Origin: Paracholeplasma manati
Lineage (GTDB): Bacteria; Bacillota_I; Bacilli_A; Acholeplasmatales; UBA5453
Direction of reading: 5' to 3'
Assembly (NCBI RefSeq): GCF_025742995.1
Contig: NZ_JAOVQM010000008.1
Coordinates: forward strand, 1-64,000
DNA length: 64,000 nucleotides
Numbering within the stretch: position 1 is the first letter of the stretch; each line of letters opens with the position of its first letter. Positions 7,834-17,168 of this stretch are shown in pieces. Below the pieces are notes generated by a model, which made no database searches, was not told the origin of the DNA, and saw only the letters and a program-made list of their open reading frames with translations. A program made the translations under genes and the position numbers.

Positions 7834-8487
7834 TTTTTGAATTTCCTCTATAGCTTTGATACCCATTAAACTCAATGTATAAATGCCTCGGTCTACTTTT
7901 TTAAACCAAAGATAATAGTTTTTTTGTAAGATATTTGGCGTATCTATAATGCCTGTATAGGCTTTGATTTCTTTTGGTGATTTTTCTTTAAACTCGTATA
8001 GATACTGGGCAATTTTTAAGACTTTCTCACGATAATGTGTCATTTTTTTACCCTTCATTCCGCCGATATTTTCATCGCTTTCGCGGAGTGAGAATTCCTT
8101 TAATAGCGCCTGTTTCTTGCGTGAACTTTGTGCACGACTCTTGGATAAATCAAAGCCTTCAGATTCCATGAACAAACTGGCTTGATCTTTAGTAACGCGA
8201 ATCAAACCGATGTCCAGTCTTTTCAATAAATAGACAAAGGAGCGGAGGTTTGCTTGATGGCTTTTGATGGCTTCCTTTGGTAAAGCTATATACACTTTAT
8301 CACACAGTTTTTGGCGATCAACGGCTTGATAGATTAATTTTAAAGATACTTTTGTTTTCAGTTCTACAGCAACCGTATAATGGTCTTTCACACCAAATAC
8401 ATCAATGTCCTTGATTTCACCTTTCACTTGATACCCTTTAGATTCGAGCAATTTTTTAACAGGTTCGTATAATTCTTTTTCTTCCAT
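7831..8487 (-). CDS. DUF2161 family putative PD-(D/E)XK phosphodiesterase
   Basis: A 218-residue protein matching the DUF2161 layout. The N-terminal half has an alpha/beta core with the segment DIDVFGVKDHYTVAVELKTK (about 25-45), which carries the Asp and Glu-x-Lys arrangement of PD-(D/E)XK nucleases. The middle is basic and likely flexible, and the C-terminal 80 residues look like a winged-helix domain. A DNA- or nucleic-acid-acting role is inferred from the fold only; the substrate is unknown. The ATG at 8487 is preferred because AGGTGATC precedes it at the proper distance; the in-frame GTG at 8496 overlaps that site. Confidence 0.75.
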   Translation of the reverse strand: MEEKELYEPVKKLLESKGYQVKGEIKDIDVFGVKDHYTVAVELKTKVSLKLIYQAVDRQKLCDKVYIALPKEAIKSHQANLRSFVYLLKRLDIGLIRVTKDQASLFMESEGFDLSKSRAQSSRKKQALLKEFSLRESDENIGGMKGKKMTHYREKVLKIAQYLYEFKEKSPKEIKAYTGIIDTPNILQKNYYLWFKKVDRGIYTLSLMGIKAIEEIQK

Positions 8488-8704
8488 AGTGATCACCTGA
8501 ATTTATTATAATCCATTCTACCGATAAAAAGCCTCCTTAATTAAACCTGTAATTTCTTTAGCATAATGTGTTTATCATCTGTTATTGAAATGTATCTCAT
8601 CAAAAATTCCTACTTTTATTAGAATGGAAAATGAGAATTTTCTAGCATGTTTTCATAAGAATCCCAATAAAAAGATTATGGTTTACTAGCTTTATTATGA
8701 AAAA

Positions 8705-8743
8705 AAGAGATTTTCAATATCTTCATAGACGGTGAAAATCTCT
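8705..8743 (-). terminator. Terminator of the aldehyde dehydrogenase gene
   Basis: On the minus strand an 11-bp stem, AAGAGATTTTC/GAAAATCTCTT with a 17-base loop, is followed by a run of T. The remaining 200 bases of this gap (8488-8704) show no further feature I can support. Confidence 0.8.
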
Positions 8744-8753
8744 TTATAATACG

Positions 8754-10118
8754 TTATTTTAATATGCGTCTTACGATTTTATCAGACATCTTTGAAATCG
8801 GATGGTATCGCATTGGTAGGTCCACACGTATCGATCGAATCAAGACTGATTTTTCATGTGTGAATGTATTGAAACTACGGATACCATGGTAGTTACCCAT
8901 ACCACTGTGACCGACCCCACCGAAGCCTAAATAGTGACTAGCAAAATGCATCAAGGTATCGTTCACTGTACCACCACCAAAGCTTAAGGCACCAATGACT
9001 TTGTCTTGGAATGCTTTGTTGTTGGTGAATAAGTAGAATGCTAAAGGCTTATCTTTGGTTCTTAGGGTATCAATGACATCATCGATGTTTTGATAATCAA
9101 TCAGAGGCAATATCGGTCCGAAAATTTCTTCTTGCATGACTTTGGAATCGAATGTGATGTTGTCTAAAATCGTTGGTGCTATTTTGATGCCATCGGTTTT
9201 GCCACCTAAGACAATCTGTTCATTTTGGGTGAGTCCCATCAAGCGCTCTACATGTCTTTGACTGATGATTTTTGGATAATGTGCAGCGGCTAAAGGGTCA
9301 TCTCCATAAAAGGATTTCACTGCTTTTTGGTAGTACTGGATGAAATCCGCTTTTAATTCCGGTCTAATCAAAACATAATCGGGTGCGATACAGGTTTGCC
9401 CCGCATTGATGAGTTTACCAAAGGCGATGCGTTTAGCTGTCATTTCGATATCGGTTTCTAAATCGATGATGCATGGGCTTTTGCCACCCAATTCTAATGT
9501 GATTGGTGTTAGATTTTCAGATGCTATTTGCATGACCTTCTTACCCACTGGAATGCTACCAGTGAAGAAAATATGGTCCACTTTTTCGTGTAATAATTGT
9601 TCTGCCAAGGTTGCACTACCTAAGACCGTTGTCACAAACTGAGGTTCAAATACGCTCTTAAGCATTTCATCGATAACTTTAGCGGTTTGTTCTGAAGATG
9701 ACGATGGTTTGACAATCGCCGTGTTCCCAGCAGCTAATGCACCCACCAATGGATTGATGGCTAGTTGAAATGGATAATTCCAAGGGGATAAAATCAAAAC
9801 CGTCCCGAGTGGATCTCGATATAGCATGCTTTTGGCTTTGAATAGTACCAAGGGGGTTTTCACCCTTTTTGGCTTCATCCAATGTTTGAGGTGTTTAATT
9901 GCCTCTGTAATCTCACTTAAAACCAAGCCAATCTCTGTTAAAAAAGCTTCTTCCTTGGATTTACCAAGGTCTGCATAGAGTGCTTCATAGATTTTCGGTT
10001 CGAAGTTGATAATCGCTTCTTTAAGCGATTTTAATGCCTTAATGCGATGCTCATATGTTTTTGTAACACCTGTATGATAATATGTTTTTTGTTGAGAAAC
10101 CAACATTGTAAAGTCCAT
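8754..10118 (-). CDS. Aldehyde dehydrogenase, class-3-like
   Basis: A 454-residue aldehyde dehydrogenase of the short class-3/AldH group, which oxidises fatty or aromatic aldehydes with NAD(P)+. The active-site parts are intact: the PWNYPF segment with Asn114, GKLINAGQTC with nucleophile Cys243, LELGGKSP with general base Glu209, and the EEIFGPILP motif. The C-terminus (KIVRRILK) is short and basic. It appears to be a single-gene unit with its own terminator. It could detoxify aldehydes from lipid or carbohydrate breakdown, but no neighbour indicates the substrate. Confidence 0.93.
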   Translation of the reverse strand: MDFTMLVSQQKTYYHTGVTKTYEHRIKALKSLKEAIINFEPKIYEALYADLGKSKEEAFLTEIGLVLSEITEAIKHLKHWMKPKRVKTPLVLFKAKSMLYRDPLGTVLILSPWNYPFQLAINPLVGALAAGNTAIVKPSSSSEQTAKVIDEMLKSVFEPQFVTTVLGSATLAEQLLHEKVDHIFFTGSIPVGKKVMQIASENLTPITLELGGKSPCIIDLETDIEMTAKRIAFGKLINAGQTCIAPDYVLIRPELKADFIQYYQKAVKSFYGDDPLAAAHYPKIISQRHVERLMGLTQNEQIVLGGKTDGIKIAPTILDNITFDSKVMQEEIFGPILPLIDYQNIDDVIDTLRTKDKPLAFYLFTNNKAFQDKVIGALSFGGGTVNDTLMHFASHYLGFGGVGHSGMGNYHGIRSFNTFTHEKSVLIRSIRVDLPMRYHPISKMSDKIVRRILK

Positions 10119-10189
10119 CTTGATCCCGTCCTTTGATGCTATTGTAACATGAAGTATTATGATTGTAATTGCAGATACATACTATTGTA

Positions 10190-10537
10190 CTAAAAATTTC
10201 CGCTTAACCACTCAAGAAACCAAAAAAACAATTGGACGATTAATCGTATACCGAAGACACTAAGAAAGATAGCGAAGAATGCGATTCGATAGGCTTTTAA
10301 TCCGTGTGGGCCTTCTGGCTTTACTTGATCTTCCTTCTCATGAGAAATGGGGTTAAAATAGTCGTCCTCTACAACTGTATTTTTTTCTTTTTTAACACGT
10401 TTAGGTTTTGGCTTTTCTTCAGGCATAGTATATGTACTTGAAGTTTGATTTTCAAATGGATCATTTTCAACATCAATAATGGATTCAAACGGGTCCTTTT
10501 CTTCACCCATTAAGCTCTTATTTTCATCATCAATCAT
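10190..10537 (-). CDS. Small acidic/basic protein with C-terminal membrane segment
   Basis: A 115-residue protein of unknown function. The N-terminal part is acidic and contains a short internal repeat (DPFES / DPFEN), then a Lys/Pro-rich stretch (EKPKPKRVKK), and the last 35 residues form one or two hydrophobic segments ending in FFWFLEWLSGNF. It looks like a tail-anchored cytoplasmic protein. The ATG at 10537 is chosen because GGAGGTG lies directly upstream; a GTG at 10552 overlaps that site. No family is recognised. Confidence 0.65.
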   Translation of the reverse strand: MIDDENKSLMGEEKDPFESIIDVENDPFENQTSSTYTMPEEKPKPKRVKKEKNTVVEDDYFNPISHEKEDQVKPEGPHGLKAYRIAFFAIFLSVFGIRLIVQLFFWFLEWLSGNF

Positions 10538-10629
10538 CCTTAACACCTCCACTTTTTAATAACTTTATTATACACCTTTTCTAGTTCATTTAAAGATTTT
10601 TTTTGAATTTTTTTGAATTAACAAATAAA

Positions 10630-10650
10630 AAAGCACAATCACTGTGCTTT
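10630..10650 (-). terminator. Terminator of the rhodanese gene
   Basis: The 8-bp stem AAAGCACA/TGTGCTTT around ATCAC covers the end of the rhodanese gene; T-runs follow on the minus strand. Confidence 0.75.
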
Positions 10651-10996
10651 ATAAGTCAGATTCTGTTTCATATGGCCAAGTTTGAATACCACCTAAATCA
10701 TACACCGAAGTATAATTTAATTTCGCCATATGTTCTAATGCTTGATACGACAAAATGCCTTCATTACAGTAGAGTACATAAGTTTGGTATTTATCCGGGT
10801 AATCATTCTCCACATTTTTAATCAATTCTTCGATTGGATAATGGACCGCGTTAGGGATTCTTTTTTGATGAAATTCATAAGCGCTTCGCACGTCGATTAA
10901 AACGATGTATTCCCCGTCTTCAACTTTTTGAGCGTAGGCTTTTGGCGATAAATCATTGGCGTATTTGCCTTTAAAATGAACTTGGAAAAAGGACAT
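10649..10996 (-). CDS. Single-domain rhodanese-like protein
   Basis: A 115-residue rhodanese-fold protein. The conserved LIDVRSAYEFHQKRIPNAVH region (33-52) and the active-site loop YCNEGILSY with Cys77 are present, so sulfur transfer through a persulfide is possible. The loop has the short CxxGxxS length of single-domain thiosulfate sulfurtransferases. The ATG at 10996 follows GAGGTGAG; a longer frame to 11026 has no site. There is no operon partner to name the sulfur acceptor. Confidence 0.87.
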   Translation of the reverse strand: MSFFQVHFKGKYANDLSPKAYAQKVEDGEYIVLIDVRSAYEFHQKRIPNAVHYPIEELIKNVENDYPDKYQTYVLYCNEGILSYQALEHMAKLNYTSVYDLGGIQTWPYETESDL

Positions 10997-11085
10997 GTTA
11001 CTCACCTCAACATGATTATAAAACATCCCGTTCTAGACTGGAAATATAATGCTTATTTGGATATTTCTATTTTGTTTAATTATAA

Positions 11086-11117
11086 GATGAAAACGGCTTA
11101 AAATAGCCGTTTTCATC
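11086..11117 (-). terminator. Strong hairpin after the GH2 gene
   Basis: A perfect 13-bp stem GATGAAAACGGCT/AGCCGTTTTCATC (11086-11098 with 11105-11117) with a six-base loop directly follows the GH2 stop codon. The run of T after it is interrupted (TTATAATT), so it may also act as an mRNA-end stabiliser. Confidence 0.7.
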
Positions 11118-13441
11118 TATATTACTTGGATATTTTTAGTGAGCGTGATGCCTTCAAAGTGTACCAATACTTTGGCTTCTCCCAATCCTTTAGAACGAAT
11201 GTATATCGCACGAGAGCCAGCATTTAAGTTTGAAATACTTGGACTAATTAATTCAATCGGACCTTCGGTTTGAACCACAAATCCATCCATGGCGAAATCA
11301 AGTGTTTGACCACTCGGGTTGGTCTTTCTTACAACTAACCTTAAAACATCATAGGTCTCTGCAATCACCATCGTATCATCGCCTTCAAGATGATATTCTG
11401 TTGACTTGAGTGATTCAATGGATTCCTTTAATACACTTATGCCATCGACATAACCTTCAAAGGTATATATCGTTTCTTTTGACCCCCAACCACTGGTGTA
11501 CTCAAAGAACATTCTGACACCGTCGTTCAAGGATAAATGGTACTTTTTAAGCAGCCATAACATCTGAAGTTGACTCCAAATCGGTAGGTGATTGCCATCC
11601 TTTTGAATCTTTCTCAAAATGCGTTTGGTTTTCTCAGCATCTTTTTCTTTCATGTGTTCTTTTTCCATCAACGTTTTTCCAATGAAATCGGAAATAATGA
11701 TGGGTGGGTGTGGCAGATATTTATAGTGTTCAACGTCAGGATAATACGTATCAATCAACGTATCGTTTCGATAAAGTTTAATGTAATCCACATTCGTAAA
11801 TACCACGACTTTTTCTAAAAAACCACCTGCATATTCACCATTTTGCATGGTCGATGTGATTTTCATGAATGGGGTATTCATGTGTTGAGATTGATACCCA
11901 TAGGCAGCGAGTTTTGGTAATCGGTCCATGTCTAAGACCCCATGATAACAAATTTTATCCCCTGAACCAAATTCTTTGTGGGTGTTGTAGTCACTCATAC
12001 ACCAACCGATGGCTCCCGCAACAGGTTCATTTGGATTTAAAGCCGCATTCAAGACATTCATGTGTCTAAGCGCGTGGTCAACGCGTTTAGATTCTGGATC
12101 GAACTTTTTGGTTGGAAACATATGGCCATTGTGTTCTGTGACCAAATATGGGACTGCTTTGGTGATTTTAGATTTTGGTAAGATACCTGCATTGTTGCCT
12201 GTATGTGAAAAATCGTTATAGGTATAAACATCTTCTAAGAACTCTGATTTCGCGAAATTTCTGACCCCACCGGTAGGTCTACTCGGATCCAGTCTTCTCG
12301 CTAGTTCATTGGAACGGGTATAGAAATCATGGTGGTCTGGTGATTCATTGATCCTGACACCCCAGAGGATAATCGATGGGTGATTACGATCCCTCAGAAT
12401 CATTTCCTCTAATGACTGTAGAGCGTTGTGAATGAATTTTTCTTGCCCGATGTGTTGCCACCCAGGGAGTTCTTCAAACAACAATAAACCAATCTCGTCA
12501 CAACGTTCGATGAAATGTTTAGATGGTGGGTAGTGTGAAGAACGTACGATGTTCAATCCCAGTTCATATTTTAATATGTCTGCGTCTTTTTGTTGAAGAC
12601 GTTTGGGCATCGCATACCCCACATATGGGTAACTTTGATGACGATTTAAACCCCTGAGTTTTAATAATCTGCCATTTAGATAGAACCCTTCCGGTTTGAA
12701 CTCAAAGCTTCTAAAACCAAATCGAGTAGCCACCTCATCCGTCTCTACCATTGTTTTTAATGTATACAGATTTGGGGTATCCAAATCCCACAATAGCACT
12801 CGTTCGGGTTGATGTTTGATGATGTGTTTGGTATTTTTGGGTAGTGTCACTTCATAAACCATTTGACCTTTCGGATCGATGAGTTGAACCTGTAGGCTTG
12901 CTTCGAGTGACAGCGTTACTTCCGCGGTAAAAATGGAACGTTCAGACTGAATGTAGACATCTTGAATATGGATGGGGTCTTTCAGGATAAGGGCGACTTC
13001 ACGGTATATTCCGACATAACCTAAATAATCCACTACCCCACCAAATGGGGGTGTGTCTGGGTCTTCAATCCCATCGACAACAACAAAAAGTTGATTCATT
13101 TCACCATAAACAACATAATCATTTAAAATGGCTTCAAATGGCGTATATCCGCCAATATGTTTTGTAACAAAGCGACCATTCAAATAGACACTGGCTTGAT
13201 GAGCAACCCCTTCAAAACGTATCGAGATGATTTTTCCTTCAAGGGTGGATTCAATGAAAAATTCTTTATGATAACTAAAGACTTGTTGGGTGATGGTTTC
13301 ATCAAAATAGTGATAAGGTAACTTTACCCCTTCGTGAGGAATGGATACCAAAATGGATTGTGTTGGATCAAAGGTTTCGATGTCTTTTAAATCAAATGGT
13401 TTAAAATACCAACCATCATTCATGTGTCTAATTTCTCTCAC
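11117..13441 (-). CDS. Glycoside hydrolase family 2 (beta-galactosidase/glucuronidase type)
   Basis: A GH2 enzyme of about 774 residues. A jelly-roll sugar-binding domain (1-150) is followed by an immunoglobulin-like domain, the TIM barrel (from about 250), and a C-terminal beta domain. The acid/base Glu lies in the RINES segment (about residue 366) and the probable nucleophile Glu in LVTEHNG (about 436). HYPPS near 305 is the usual barrel motif. Without a signal peptide it acts inside the cell on imported beta-galactosides or glucuronides. I favour the GTG at 13441 (N-terminus MREIRHMNDGWYF) with AGGTGA upstream, overlapping the GH36 gene by 14 bp; the ATG at 13423 is an alternative. Confidence 0.9.
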   Translation of the reverse strand: MREIRHMNDGWYFKPFDLKDIETFDPTQSILVSIPHEGVKLPYHYFDETITQQVFSYHKEFFIESTLEGKIISIRFEGVAHQASVYLNGRFVTKHIGGYTPFEAILNDYVVYGEMNQLFVVVDGIEDPDTPPFGGVVDYLGYVGIYREVALILKDPIHIQDVYIQSERSIFTAEVTLSLEASLQVQLIDPKGQMVYEVTLPKNTKHIIKHQPERVLLWDLDTPNLYTLKTMVETDEVATRFGFRSFEFKPEGFYLNGRLLKLRGLNRHQSYPYVGYAMPKRLQQKDADILKYELGLNIVRSSHYPPSKHFIERCDEIGLLLFEELPGWQHIGQEKFIHNALQSLEEMILRDRNHPSIILWGVRINESPDHHDFYTRSNELARRLDPSRPTGGVRNFAKSEFLEDVYTYNDFSHTGNNAGILPKSKITKAVPYLVTEHNGHMFPTKKFDPESKRVDHALRHMNVLNAALNPNEPVAGAIGWCMSDYNTHKEFGSGDKICYHGVLDMDRLPKLAAYGYQSQHMNTPFMKITSTMQNGEYAGGFLEKVVVFTNVDYIKLYRNDTLIDTYYPDVEHYKYLPHPPIIISDFIGKTLMEKEHMKEKDAEKTKRILRKIQKDGNHLPIWSQLQMLWLLKKYHLSLNDGVRMFFEYTSGWGSKETIYTFEGYVDGISVLKESIESLKSTEYHLEGDDTMVIAETYDVLRLVVRKTNPSGQTLDFAMDGFVVQTEGPIELISPSISNLNAGSRAIYIRSKGLGEAKVLVHFEGITLTKNIQVI

Positions 13442-15767
13442 TGACGTCACCTACTTTTCGGATGATGTATAGCTGTGAACCAAAGTCACCAAGGATTCTG
13501 GTTTGATCGTTATAGTACGTACCACTGAATTGTTGTTTGAGTGGCATACCTTGCATAAGTACTGATCCTGATGTGGTATAGGACTCTGTGGCGTTATTCA
13601 ACTGAATGTATTTTGAAATGGTATGCATGATGACTCCATTAGGATTGAGTTTGATAGGTAATGCATGCGCAATCAAATGACCAAAGCGACCAATCGGTAG
13701 TGTTTGTTGGATCGATGTAATCTCGTAAATGGCATTCGGATTTAAATCTTTGACGGATAGCACATCTGGATTTGGCGATGCGTGGTATAAGGTTTGGTAA
13801 AAACCTACAATGTGTGTATCGACTAAAGAGACTTGCCAAAGTTTTAAATTGTCTCTGATCGTGTTATATCGTTTGAATGTCCCTTGTTGAAACACATTTT
13901 GATAGGACTTATACAGCACGATTTGACGTTTAATTTCCTTGAGTTCTGCTCTAGTTAAATATTTTAAATTTAATTCATACCCAAGACAGCCCATGGCAGC
14001 GACATTGAACCGTGTGGATAACGGTGTATTTCTTAGGGTTTGTGCATGAGGTGCCAACGATACATGACAACTGATTGTGGATGGTGGATAAAAATAGGAT
14101 AACCCTTCTTGAATATCGAGTCTTTCAATCGGGTCAGTGTTGTCAGAGGCCCAAATATATGGGGTATAGGATAACATCCCTAAATCAAAACGATTTCCAC
14201 CACTTGAACAAGATTCAATCCAAAGGTCTGGATACTTTTGTCGTAGTGTATTTAATATATCATAAAGCCCAAGGATGTAGTCAGAATAGAATGTGCCTGG
14301 GTTTTTGATGGCGTAAGATGTCGCGTCTGTGATGTGTCGATTCATGTCCCATTTGATGTAATCCAATTTTGTGGATTCAATGATTTTGGACATTTCACTC
14401 ACAATATATGTTCTCACATCGGGGTTGCATAAATCTAAGACCCATTGGTTACGTCCTAAGGCAGGGGTTCTACCTTCTATATGAATGGCCCATTCTGGGT
14501 GTGTTCGATATAAATCACTGTTCGGTGAAATCATTTCTGGTTCAAACCACAAACCAAACTGTAATCCCAATTTATGAATCGCGTTGGCTAATTTTGTTAA
14601 ACCACCTGGAAGTTTTTTGAGGTTGACATGATAATCACCTAAAGATGAGGTGTCATCGTTCCGTTTGCCAAACCACCCATCATCGAGTACAAATAACTCG
14701 ACGCCAAGTTGTTTCGCTTTTTTGGCTAGCTTTAAAAGTTTGCTTGCTGTAAAGTCAAAAAAGAAGGCTTCCCAACTATTGATGACAACCGGTTTTAGTT
14801 TGTGTTTGAATTGCCTGGGTGTGATGTGTTTTTGAACAAAGTCATGAAAGTTTTTTGATAACCCATTGAAGCCTTGTTTTGAAAAAGATAGAATGGCTTC
14901 TGGTGTTTCAAATTGATGGTTTTTCTCTAATGGATAATGGAATGCTTGTGGGTGAATCCCGTTCATAATTCTCATGATGCCGTGATTTGAGACATGCACT
15001 GCTTGATAATGATTACCACTATAAATGAGGTTAAAACCATAACAAGCACCATAGTCTTCATGGGTACCTTTTTTGTATACCATGAATCCAGGGTTGACAC
15101 GATTGGAGGATGCGCCTGTGGTCGATTCATGGATATAGGTACCTACCAATAGAGGTCTAATCTCTTTATGGGTTTCTTTGATCCAACCCCCTTGTAAAGT
15201 CATCAATTCGTAGTCCATTTCTGGGATATCAATCATCATCGACATCACCTTGCGTAAATGAATGGTTTCATCTTTATTATCGATGATCATTCTACGACCA
15301 ATGATGTTCGTTGAAGCGTATATGGTATAAATCAGTTGGATTTCGACATTGAACTTGGTGTCTTTCAGTGTGATGATTAAGGATTCAATGTCATCTGCGG
15401 ATTTACCAACCGGTAAAACACCAGAAGGCACAATCCCTAAAACAACTTCGTGTTTTTGATAGATGAAATCCGTAACAAATGTTTGATCGGGCATTTGGAT
15501 TTCAAGCGGGGTTAATCTAAAATCGCCTTTGCCAAACTCCGACATTTCGAGCGGTAAGAAGTCCAAGTTGGTTTGTTGATTGTTTTGTTCATAGAGGATT
15601 GCACTGCCGAGGCCTGCGGTGGGCTTAAAATGCAAGGCAGAAAAATCACCATCAGGGATAGCTTCTCCAAAGTATAAATGCTCCAACTTACTGGTTGGTG
15701 TCACTGAAAAAACATAACTCAATGTGTCTGTTTTTAAGTGAAAGTAAGGGTAATTAATTAAAATCAT
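13428..15767 (-). CDS. Alpha-galactosidase, GH36
   Basis: A 779-residue GH36 alpha-galactosidase with no signal peptide. The N-terminal beta-supersandwich is followed by a TIM barrel with FVLDDGWFGKRNDD and the nucleophile Asp in YIKWDMNR (about residue 474); the acid/base Asp lies in WASDNTDPIER (about 542-545). CSSGGNRFD is also conserved. It would hydrolyse raffinose-type or galactomannan-type oligosaccharides taken up by the cell. The ATG at 15767 follows GGGAGATGG; a longer frame to 15872 begins inside the promoter region and is rejected. It forms a two-gene, overlapping operon with the GH2 gene, so mixed alpha/beta-linked galactosides are a reasonable substrate guess. Confidence 0.94.
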   Translation of the reverse strand: MILINYPYFHLKTDTLSYVFSVTPTSKLEHLYFGEAIPDGDFSALHFKPTAGLGSAILYEQNNQQTNLDFLPLEMSEFGKGDFRLTPLEIQMPDQTFVTDFIYQKHEVVLGIVPSGVLPVGKSADDIESLIITLKDTKFNVEIQLIYTIYASTNIIGRRMIIDNKDETIHLRKVMSMMIDIPEMDYELMTLQGGWIKETHKEIRPLLVGTYIHESTTGASSNRVNPGFMVYKKGTHEDYGACYGFNLIYSGNHYQAVHVSNHGIMRIMNGIHPQAFHYPLEKNHQFETPEAILSFSKQGFNGLSKNFHDFVQKHITPRQFKHKLKPVVINSWEAFFFDFTASKLLKLAKKAKQLGVELFVLDDGWFGKRNDDTSSLGDYHVNLKKLPGGLTKLANAIHKLGLQFGLWFEPEMISPNSDLYRTHPEWAIHIEGRTPALGRNQWVLDLCNPDVRTYIVSEMSKIIESTKLDYIKWDMNRHITDATSYAIKNPGTFYSDYILGLYDILNTLRQKYPDLWIESCSSGGNRFDLGMLSYTPYIWASDNTDPIERLDIQEGLSYFYPPSTISCHVSLAPHAQTLRNTPLSTRFNVAAMGCLGYELNLKYLTRAELKEIKRQIVLYKSYQNVFQQGTFKRYNTIRDNLKLWQVSLVDTHIVGFYQTLYHASPNPDVLSVKDLNPNAIYEITSIQQTLPIGRFGHLIAHALPIKLNPNGVIMHTISKYIQLNNATESYTTSGSVLMQGMPLKQQFSGTYYNDQTRILGDFGSQLYIIRKVGDVSERN

Positions 15768-15819
15768 TTGCCATCTCCCCATTTCTATATATCGATTGTC
15801 TAGTTTAATTATAACGCAA

Positions 15820-15834
15820 TTTGATTGAATCAAA
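15820..15834. promoter_or_regulatory. Perfect palindrome upstream of the GH36-GH2 operon
   Basis: TTTGATT-G-AATCAAA is a perfect 7+1+7 palindrome. On the minus strand it lies just upstream of a TATAAT box (15808-15813), in the -35 region of the GH36 gene. It is a likely operator. The sequence recalls MarR/FabT-type sites, but the regulator is unknown. Confidence 0.5.
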
Positions 15835-15842
15835 AAAAAGAA

Positions 15843-15864
15843 AAAGCAGATATTACTCTGCTTT
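15843..15864 (-). terminator. Terminator of the Fe-alcohol dehydrogenase gene
   Basis: The stem AAAGCAGA/TCTGCTTT overlaps the stop codon at 15853 and is followed on the minus strand by a long T-rich stretch. Confidence 0.8.
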
Positions 15865-17067
15865 AGGCTCAACTTTCATTATGGCGTTGAATAAAACTTT
15901 AAAATCCATTTTACTAAGAATTTTTGGTACAGGGTAAAGCGGATTAGATTCCTTATAAGCATTTCGAATCATCGCTTCCACATCTTGTTTATGGGGTACT
16001 TCGATTTGAGTTGGTATCCCAAAATAGGCATTCAGTTTTTCAATCCAGTCGATGAAAGCTTTCATCTTCATCCCATTCGATACATTGGTATCTGTGAGTT
16101 TAAGTAAATCGGATAGTTTCGCTAGTTTGGATTCTGCTGTTTTACCATAAAATTTTAATACATGTGGCATGATGATGGCATTCGCATACCCATGAGGTAC
16201 TTGATAAAATCCACCAAAGGTGTGCGCGATTGCATGGATGTTACCAACATAGGCTCTAGTAAATGCAGCCCCAGCCTGGAATGAAGCTTTAAGCATGCCT
16301 GCTCTCGCAACCAAATCGTGGGGTTCATCGACGCTATTCTTTAAGTGTTTTTGAATGCCTAGAATGGCTTCTTCCGCCATCTTATTGGTGTATTTTGTAC
16401 CCCCATGTCCAATATAAGCCTCTACAGCATGGGTTAATGCATCCATGCCTGTGGTTGCAGTAAAGAATTTCGGTAAGTTTTTAATCAGTTTAGGCTCTAA
16501 TACGGCCACTTTAGGCATAATGTTCAAATCACTAATTGCATATTTTTCATGTGTATCTGGATTAGAAATTACAGTTGCTATGGTGGTTTCACTCCCCGTA
16601 CCAGCGGTGGTTGGTATCGCAATCAGATACGGTAATTTTTTTCTCACTTTTAAAATCCCCTTCATCTTGTGAAGTGGTGTGTTTGGTTTTATAACTCGAA
16701 TACCGACGGCTTTTGCAGCGTCTATCGCTGAGCCACCACCTAACGCAATCAAAGCGTCACAACCCATACTTAAATACTGTTTATATGCTTTTTCAATGGC
16801 TTGAACAGTTGGATTGGCGGGTGTTTCATCAAATATAGTAAACTGAATAGAATCCATTTGTATCACTTTTAGTACTTCTTCTAATAGACCTGCTTTTTGA
16901 ATGCCTTTGTCGGTAACGATGAGGTAATGCTTATATGGTAAAGTGGTTAACTGTTTTTTGAGTAGGAGTAGACTGTCTGGTCCTTCTAAAACGATGGGTT
17001 GTTTCCATGGTAAGACTTTTGAAACCCATTTGAGGACAAATTGAACGATTCGAAACAATACTTTCAT
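15853..17067 (-). CDS. Iron-containing alcohol dehydrogenase
   Basis: A 404-residue group-III alcohol dehydrogenase. The NAD-binding GGGSAIDAAKA motif and the TAGTGSE motif are followed by the metal-binding HAIAHTFGGFYQVPHGYANA region, whose His residues bind Fe2+ or Zn2+ with an upstream Asp and His. These enzymes interconvert alcohols and aldehydes, often to recycle NADH in fermentation. The N-terminal 20 residues are amphipathic and hydrophobic (MKVLFRIVQFVLKWVSKVLP), which is unusual and might allow membrane contact. It is a single-gene unit facing away from the M48 gene. Confidence 0.92.
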   Translation of the reverse strand: MKVLFRIVQFVLKWVSKVLPWKQPIVLEGPDSLLLLKKQLTTLPYKHYLIVTDKGIQKAGLLEEVLKVIQMDSIQFTIFDETPANPTVQAIEKAYKQYLSMGCDALIALGGGSAIDAAKAVGIRVIKPNTPLHKMKGILKVRKKLPYLIAIPTTAGTGSETTIATVISNPDTHEKYAISDLNIMPKVAVLEPKLIKNLPKFFTATTGMDALTHAVEAYIGHGGTKYTNKMAEEAILGIQKHLKNSVDEPHDLVARAGMLKASFQAGAAFTRAYVGNIHAIAHTFGGFYQVPHGYANAIIMPHVLKFYGKTAESKLAKLSDLLKLTDTNVSNGMKMKAFIDWIEKLNAYFGIPTQIEVPHKQDVEAMIRNAYKESNPLYPVPKILSKMDFKVLFNAIMKVEPKAE

Positions 17068-17118
17068 GAATCTTTCACCTCTTTATATCGTTATTATATC
17101 ACATGGACATGTCTGTTT

Positions 17119-17147
17119 TTGTAAAAGTGTCTTTTAGGTGTTATAAT
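17119..17147 (+). promoter_or_regulatory. Sigma-A promoter of the M48 protease gene
   Basis: TTGTAA (17119-17124), a 17-bp spacer and TATAAT (17142-17147) lie 22 bp before the ATG. The ribosome-binding site AAGGATG is in the right half of a small palindrome, CATCCTAAGGATG (17149-17161). Confidence 0.75.
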
Positions 17148-17168
17148 CATCCTAAGGATGTGATATAG

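Noticed and set aside
15768-15872. N-terminal extension of the GH36 protein
   Set aside because: It is a Phe/Asn-rich stretch read from the promoter and operator region; GGGAGATGG directly precedes the ATG at 15767.
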